Shown one piece after another: positions 6,185 through 9,877 of a stretch of DNA of 9,877 nucleotides. Each line of letters begins with the position of its first letter. The stretch's first letter is position 1. Both the position numbers and the translations under genes were made by a program. The stretch lies in contig CAIPQY010000477.1 of assembly GCA_903867275.1 (NCBI GenBank), positions 1 through 9,877 on the forward strand, read 5' to 3'. The DNA is from an uncultured bacterium. GTDB taxonomy: Bacteria; Planctomycetota; Phycisphaerae; Phycisphaerales; SM1A02. A model generated the notes under the pieces. It had not been told where the DNA came from and did not search any database. It saw only the letters and a program-made list of their open reading frames with translations.

Positions 6185-6877
6185 ATGGCGATCGTCACAG
6201 GCATCCAGCCGTTCACTCTCTGGCGCAATGTCGGTTTCGCCGTGCTCTGCGCCGTGTTCGGCGTGTGGGGCTGGTACGACTACGCCATCAAGATCCCGCG
6301 ACTCGAGGTCGACTCGGCCATCTACGAGAAGGCCAAGGACACCCGTTCCACGCTCGAGAAGCTGGCCGAAACCAAGCCGCTCGACGACGCGCAGATCAAG
6401 CAGATGGAGGACGCCAAGAAGGACCTCGACGGCATCCGCGCGCGATATGGCAGCACGGTGCCCGCGAAGCCGGCGGTGTACGACCGTCCCATGCAGCTGT
6501 GGCTGTACATCGTGGGCTGCGGCGTTCTGGGCGTGCCCATGTTCGTGTGGCCCATCATCCGCACCAGGATGAAGCCCTATCGCCTCGAGGACGATGGCAC
6601 GCTGCGAACGCCCAGCGAATCGGTGTCGCCCGCGGACATCGTGGACATCGACATGAGCCGCTGGTGCAGCCAGACGGGTGACCGCCGCAGCACCTGGACC
6701 GCCAAGGTGGTGCTGCAGGATGGGCGCACCATCCTGCTCGATGACCACGATCACAAGAACATGCACCTGATCATCGGTGCCATCGCGCACCGACTGCATC
6801 CGGACACCTGGACGCTCGAAGCCAAGCGCGTCGGTGCACCGCCCGCCGACGACGCGGCCAACACCCCTGCATCCTGA
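6185..6877 (+). CDS. Two-TM membrane protein of unknown function
   Basis: A 230-residue protein I do not recognise. A short N-terminus leads to TM1 (about 15-35, NVGFAVLCAVFGVWGW). A charged, helical, coiled-coil-like stretch follows (about 43-88, rich in Lys, Glu and Asp), then TM2 (about 104-125, LWLYIVGCGVLGVPMFVWPII) with RTRMK immediately after it. The positive charges after TM2 put the C-terminus in the cytoplasm and the middle segment outside. The C-terminal part (about 130-210) alternates short beta-like runs (VSPADIVDIDMSRW, WTAKVVLQDGRTILLDD) with a final helix, reminiscent of bacterial PH-like domains; that is an impression only. ATG 6185 is chosen because the upstream in-frame ATGs (6095, 6104) lie before the terminator. 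The next gene starts 20 bp downstream, so the two are probably cotranscribed. Confidence 0.75.
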   Translation: MAIVTGIQPFTLWRNVGFAVLCAVFGVWGWYDYAIKIPRLEVDSAIYEKAKDTRSTLEKLAETKPLDDAQIKQMEDAKKDLDGIRARYGSTVPAKPAVYDRPMQLWLYIVGCGVLGVPMFVWPIIRTRMKPYRLEDDGTLRTPSESVSPADIVDIDMSRWCSQTGDRRSTWTAKVVLQDGRTILLDDHDHKNMHLIIGAIAHRLHPDTWTLEAKRVGAPPADDAANTPAS

Positions 6878-6897
6878 ACGACCAAGGATGGTTTCCC

Positions 6898-8013
6898 GTG
6901 CACGGCACCACTGAACCAACCACACCCATCGAGAAGCGCGATCGCTGCGCCGACCTGCCGCACCGTCCACGCGTGCTGCTCGGCAAGATGGGGCTCGACG
7001 GCCATGACCGCGGCGTGAAGCTGATCGCGCGCCTGCTGCGCGACAGCGGCGTGCACGTGATCTACAGCGGTCTGTGGCAGACGCCGCGCAGCCTGGCCAT
7101 CGGCGCGCGCGACGAGGACGCCGACTGCATCGCCTGCAGCATGATGAGCAACAGCCATCTGGTGCTGGTGCCGCGCCTGCTCGACGAGTGCCGCAAGCTG
7201 GGCCGATCCGACATGGTCGTGAATGTGGGCGGCATCATTCCGCAGGAAGACGTGAAGCCCCTGCTCGAGGCGGGCGTGCACCGCATCTTCCACACGGGTG
7301 CGGGCCTGGACACCATCGTGGACAGCGTGCGCGAGGCGGTGAAGGCGCATGTGCCGCTCACTTCGCCCAGCGCCGAGGCCGTGCTGGCGCGCCGCATCTC
7401 GATGGCGCACGCCAAGCCCACGGGCAAGATGGCCGGCCGTCGACCCAAGCGCGTGGTGGGCATCACCGGCGCGCCCGGTGCAGGCAAGAGCACGCTGGTG
7501 GCCGCCATGGTGGGCGAGGCGGTTCGTCGCGGACGCCGCATGGCCGTGATCGCCTTCGATCCCATGAGCCCCATCACCGGCGGCGCGCTGCTTGGCGATC
7601 GCCTGCGCGTGGATTTCAACGCCGTCGACGAGAAGGTGTTCTACCGCTCGCTCGCGATCGTGGGCGAGGACTACGCCAGTCTGCCCGACATCCTGGGCCT
7701 GCTCGGCGAGGCGGGCTTCGACGAGGTGGTGGTGGAGACCGTGGGCGCCGGCCAGAACGACGTCGCCATCCGCAACCACGTCGATCGCACCGCGGTCGTG
7801 GTGGTGCCGGGCATGGGCGACAGCGTGCAGATGGACAAGGCGGGCATCCTGGAGATCGCCGACGTGTTCGTGGCCAACAAGGCCGACCACGCGGGCGAGG
7901 CCAAGCTGGTGCGCGAACTGCTGGATGTGGCCGGCGGACGGCCCATCCTGGAGACCATCGCCACGCAGGGCAAGGGCATCGTGGAGCTGCTCGAGGCCCT
8001 GTTCCCCGCCTGA
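6898..8013 (+). CDS. B12-binding domain fused to MeaB/ArgK-type GTPase
   Basis: A 371-residue cytosolic protein joining a cobalamin-binding domain of the acyl-CoA mutase small-subunit type to a G-protein chaperone domain. Domain 1 (about 24-150) has LGKMGLDGHDRG with the D34-x-H36-x-x-G39 signature (H36 ligates cobalt), then S81-x-M83 and G111-G112. Domain 2 (about 184-371) has Walker A GAPGAGKST (191-199), DPMSPITGGALLGDRLRV (221-238), ETVGAGQ (280-286), PGMGDSVQMDKAGILEIAD (304-322) and the NKAD guanine motif (327-330). MeaB gates cofactor loading and protects B12 mutases, and IcmF carries the same two domains followed by a mutase barrel. Here the protein ends just after the G domain, with no barrel and no long C-terminal dimerisation arm. 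The start is GTG 6898 with AAGGA (6884-6888) upstream. It is probably in an operon with the preceding membrane protein. The partner mutase must lie elsewhere. Confidence 0.92.
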   Translation: MHGTTEPTTPIEKRDRCADLPHRPRVLLGKMGLDGHDRGVKLIARLLRDSGVHVIYSGLWQTPRSLAIGARDEDADCIACSMMSNSHLVLVPRLLDECRKLGRSDMVVNVGGIIPQEDVKPLLEAGVHRIFHTGAGLDTIVDSVREAVKAHVPLTSPSAEAVLARRISMAHAKPTGKMAGRRPKRVVGITGAPGAGKSTLVAAMVGEAVRRGRRMAVIAFDPMSPITGGALLGDRLRVDFNAVDEKVFYRSLAIVGEDYASLPDILGLLGEAGFDEVVVETVGAGQNDVAIRNHVDRTAVVVVPGMGDSVQMDKAGILEIADVFVANKADHAGEAKLVRELLDVAGGRPILETIATQGKGIVELLEALFPA

Positions 8014-8039
8014 AATCGCGCGGCCGCCGCTGCTAGAGT
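8010..8039 (+). promoter_or_regulatory. Candidate promoter of the MmgE/PrpD gene
   Basis: CTGAAA (8010-8015, overlapping the upstream stop codon) and TAGAGT (8034-8039) are 18 bp apart. Each matches 4 of 6 consensus bases. Transcription would start near 8046, leaving a short leader with the Shine-Dalgarno GGAGA at 8055-8059, 6 nt before the ATG. This suggests the gene can be expressed separately from the GTPase gene. Confidence 0.45.
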
Positions 8040-8065
8040 GTGTCCCCTTCAACCGGAGACACCCC

Positions 8066-9616
8066 ATGAGCGACGCATCCGCACCCCGCAAGCTGAACCG
8101 CGACACGAACCAGGCCCTTGGCATCGGGCAGTACGCCATCGACTTCCTGCGTGACGGCGCGCCCAGCGCCACGGTGCTGGAGCGCACCAGCCTGTTCTTC
8201 ACCGATGCGGTGCTGTGCGGCGCCAGCGCGCTGGCCCTGTGCACCAACGCCCCCACGCTGCTGCGTCAGGAGGCGCTGCGCTACCCGAACAAGAAGGGCG
8301 CGACGGTGTTCGGCAGCTCGCGCAAGGTGGCGCCCGAGAAGGCGATCGTGGCCAACTGCGCGGCCGTGCGCGAGTGGGACAGCAACGGCACCAACTTCGG
8401 CTACCGCCCCGCGCTGGGTCACACCGCCGGCGAGTTCGGTCACAACGACTTCTACGCGGTGCCCGTTGCCGCGGCGCAGATGGCCGGTGAAGGCGGCGAC
8501 ATGGCGCTGCGCGGCATGGTGTGTCTGGACGAGATCCGCGGCCGACTGGCCGAGGTGTTCTCGCTGAAGACCTACAAGATCGACCACGTGGTGCACGGCG
8601 CCATCGCCAGCGCCGCCGTGTACGGCGCCATGCTGGGTGCCAGCGCCGACGAGATCGAGAGCGCCATCGGCATGTTCGTGGCGCACGCCATTCCGTGGCG
8701 CGCCATCCGCGCCGGCAAGCAGCTCAGCGACTCGAAGGGCGCCAGCGCCGCCATCAGCACCGAGTTCGCCATCCTGTGCATGCAGCGATCCATGCGCGGC
8801 TTCATGGGGCCGCGCGACATCTTCCGCAACCCCGAGAGCATGTTCCGTCAGTTCGTGAAGACCGGCGGCGAGAGCCCCTTCGACCTGCAGCTGTCGATGG
8901 GCGGCGACGACTTCGCGGTGATGGGCATGCACTTCAAGCTGGGTCTGTACGAGCACCAGAGCGCCGGCGCACTGCAGGGCATGATCGACCTGGTGCAGAA
9001 GCACCCCGAGATCGCGCAGAAGCCGCAGGCGATCAAGCGCATCCTGATCACTGCGTACGAGCCCGCCTACGGCATCATCGGCGACCCGGCCAAGCGCGAT
9101 CCCAAGACGCGCCAGAGCGCGGATCACAGCATGGTGTACATCGTGGGCACGCTGCTGCGGAAGGCCGCGGAGCGCGTGGCCAAGAAGGGCGCCGAGGCGC
9201 TGGGCGCCGGCAACGACGATGTGTGGAAGACGCTCATGCTTGGGCCGCACGACTACGACCCCGATGCGATCAAGAACGCGCAGACGCGCGCGCTGATGGC
9301 CAAGATGGACTTCCAGCATGGCGGCGCCGAGTACGACCGCCGCTACCCCGAAGGCATTCCCACCTCGCTCAAGGTCGAGATGGAAGGTGGCGCCAGCTTC
9401 GACAGCGGACTGGTGATGTTCCCCTCGGGCCACGCGCGCAACACCACCGCGGACCTGAAGGGCATCCTCGACGCGAAGTTCCAGTTGCTGGGCAAGCTGG
9501 CCGTGGACAAGCCCAAGCGACTCGCCAAGAACCTTCTCGCCGTGGGCGAGATGGGCAAGCGCGACCTGGCCACGATCCACAACTTCGACATCATCGACCG
9601 CGGCCCCTTCGAATGA
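8066..9616 (+). CDS. MmgE/PrpD family protein (2-methylcitrate dehydratase-like)
   Basis: A 516-residue member of the MmgE/PrpD fold family, which includes 2-methylcitrate dehydratase, cis-aconitate decarboxylase and related lyases and epimerases. Seen: REWDSNGTNFG (102-112), corresponding to the family's D-x-N-x-T site; nearby H119 and H126; HVVHGAIASAAVYGAMLG (174-191), the His-bearing helix; AGKQLSDSKGASAAI (216-230) with K218/K224 near the expected active-site lysine; SADHSMVYIVGTLLR (351-365); DVWKTLMLGPHDYDPDAI (385-402); and SGHARNT (454-460). Family members run about 450-500 residues, so it is slightly long. There is a good Shine-Dalgarno sequence 6 nt before the ATG. It has its own likely promoter but lies 52 bp after the B12/GTPase fusion, which favours a propionyl- or related acyl-CoA route. 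No citrate-synthase or methylisocitrate-lyase gene is in the window, so the substrate is unproven. Confidence 0.88.
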   Translation: MSDASAPRKLNRDTNQALGIGQYAIDFLRDGAPSATVLERTSLFFTDAVLCGASALALCTNAPTLLRQEALRYPNKKGATVFGSSRKVAPEKAIVANCAAVREWDSNGTNFGYRPALGHTAGEFGHNDFYAVPVAAAQMAGEGGDMALRGMVCLDEIRGRLAEVFSLKTYKIDHVVHGAIASAAVYGAMLGASADEIESAIGMFVAHAIPWRAIRAGKQLSDSKGASAAISTEFAILCMQRSMRGFMGPRDIFRNPESMFRQFVKTGGESPFDLQLSMGGDDFAVMGMHFKLGLYEHQSAGALQGMIDLVQKHPEIAQKPQAIKRILITAYEPAYGIIGDPAKRDPKTRQSADHSMVYIVGTLLRKAAERVAKKGAEALGAGNDDVWKTLMLGPHDYDPDAIKNAQTRALMAKMDFQHGGAEYDRRYPEGIPTSLKVEMEGGASFDSGLVMFPSGHARNTTADLKGILDAKFQLLGKLAVDKPKRLAKNLLAVGEMGKRDLATIHNFDIIDRGPFE

Positions 9617-9623
9617 AAGCAAT

Positions 9624-9684
9624 CAGGGACGGGGGTCGTTATTGGCCACGTGCGCAGCGCGTCCAGTAACGACCCCCGTCCCTG
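9624..9684. repeat. 22-bp inverted repeat between convergent genes (bidirectional terminator or REP-like element)
   Basis: The arms at 9624-9645 and 9663-9684 are inverted copies matching at 21 of 22 positions; the single difference is a G-U wobble in RNA. The outer end is CAGGGACGGGGGTCGTTA and the loop is 17 nt. TTT follows the right arm, and on the opposite strand ATTGCTTT follows the left arm. It begins 8 bp after one gene's stop and ends 11 bp before the stop of the convergent gene, so it can terminate both. The long, nearly perfect arms also resemble a dispersed palindromic (REP/BIME-type) repeat or a small inverted-repeat element. Confidence 0.8.
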
Positions 9685-9694
9685 TTTCGCACAC

Positions 9695-9877
9695 TCACCG
9701 CGTCGGCGAGGTGGGCGGCTGCGTCTCCGGTCGCGGCGGCACGAAGCGCTTCGCCGGAAGCTTGCCTGACAGCGTCTCGATCGCCTTGTCGAGCTGCGGA
9801 TCGCGGCCTGCCGCACGGTCCGCCGGCGTGATCTCCACCTCGATGTCGGGCGCCACGCCCTGGTTCTCCATCGCGTA
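9695..9877 (-). CDS. C-terminal end of an S41/tricorn-like protease (5' part beyond window)
   Basis: The reverse strand reads open from the right edge to a TGA at 9697-9695, giving the last 60 residues of a protein. The segment AMENQGVAPDIEVEITPADR followed by AAGRDPQLDKAIETL is typical of the end of C-terminal processing (S41) and tricorn-homologue proteases. In these, GV-PDIEVE and DPQL-KAIE close the catalytic domain. A proline-rich tail (FVPPRPETQPPTSPTR) follows. The catalytic residues and any signal peptide lie outside the window. The gene converges on the MmgE/PrpD gene with the inverted repeat between them. Confidence 0.72.
   Translation of the reverse strand, partial: YAMENQGVAPDIEVEITPADRAAGRDPQLDKAIETLSGKLPAKRFVPPRPETQPPTSPTR

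Noticed and set aside
5734..6681. 315-codon plus-strand frame overlapping the end of nrdJ and the membrane-protein gene
   Set aside because: It overlaps two better-supported genes in other frames and its product is low-complexity Arg/Ala/His-rich.
6751..8256. 501-codon minus-strand open frame opposite the B12/GTPase gene
   Set aside because: Antisense shadow of a strongly codon-biased gene; no motifs are seen.
8033..9622. 529-codon minus-strand open frame opposite the MmgE/PrpD gene
   Set aside because: It has the same low-quality antisense composition, no recognisable motif, and lies fully opposite a gene with family motifs and a ribosome binding site.
1..9877. CRISPR array, tRNA, rRNA, transposase or phage genes
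   Set aside because: No regularly spaced repeats, cloverleaf-like segments, rRNA signature or transposase motifs were seen on either strand.

Overview
The window is GC-rich bacterial DNA with densely packed, strongly codon-biased genes. The dCTP deaminase and the large zinc-tailed class II ribonucleotide reductase (RNR) look to me most like planctomycete proteins, perhaps Phycisphaerae. That placement rests on remembered family features and is an inference; Alphaproteobacteria is the main alternative. Two gene products use adenosylcobalamin or bind B12, so the host probably makes or imports cobalamin.

Layout. The minus strand from 1073 down to the left edge encodes the N-terminal part of a UvrD/PcrA superfamily 1 helicase. 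A divergent control region of about 400 bp (1074-1475) separates it from dcd (dCTP deaminase, 1476-2066) and nrdJ (B12-dependent RNR, 2142-5831), both on the plus strand. The control region holds NrdR-box-like palindromes, a tandem 11-bp repeat containing GTTC-N7-GTTC (a LexA-type spacing), and repeated TCCACA cores. A terminator-like hairpin lies between dcd and nrdJ. After nrdJ comes a poorly defined stretch (5832-6184) with a possible small ORF, several palindromes and a strong 13-bp terminator stem. Next are a two-TM protein of unknown function (6185-6877) and, 20 bp later, a fusion of a B12-binding mutase domain with a MeaB-type GTPase (6898-8013). An MmgE/PrpD-family protein follows with its own likely promoter (8066-9616). 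A 22-bp inverted repeat fills the gap to a convergent gene, of which only the last 60 codons are present: the C-terminus of an S41/tricorn-like protease.

How it fits together. Left half: helicase, dCTP deaminase and RNR form a DNA repair and dNTP-supply neighbourhood, and the shared divergent region carries candidate sites for RNR control (NrdR) and SOS control (LexA). Right half: a B12-domain/G-protein fusion lacking the catalytic mutase barrel sits beside a 2-methylcitrate-dehydratase-like protein, which points to acyl-CoA (propionate-type) metabolism. The catalytic mutase subunit is not in the window. The most unusual items are the two-domain fusion, the architecture of the uvrD-dcd intergenic region, and the long inverted repeat at 9624-9684.
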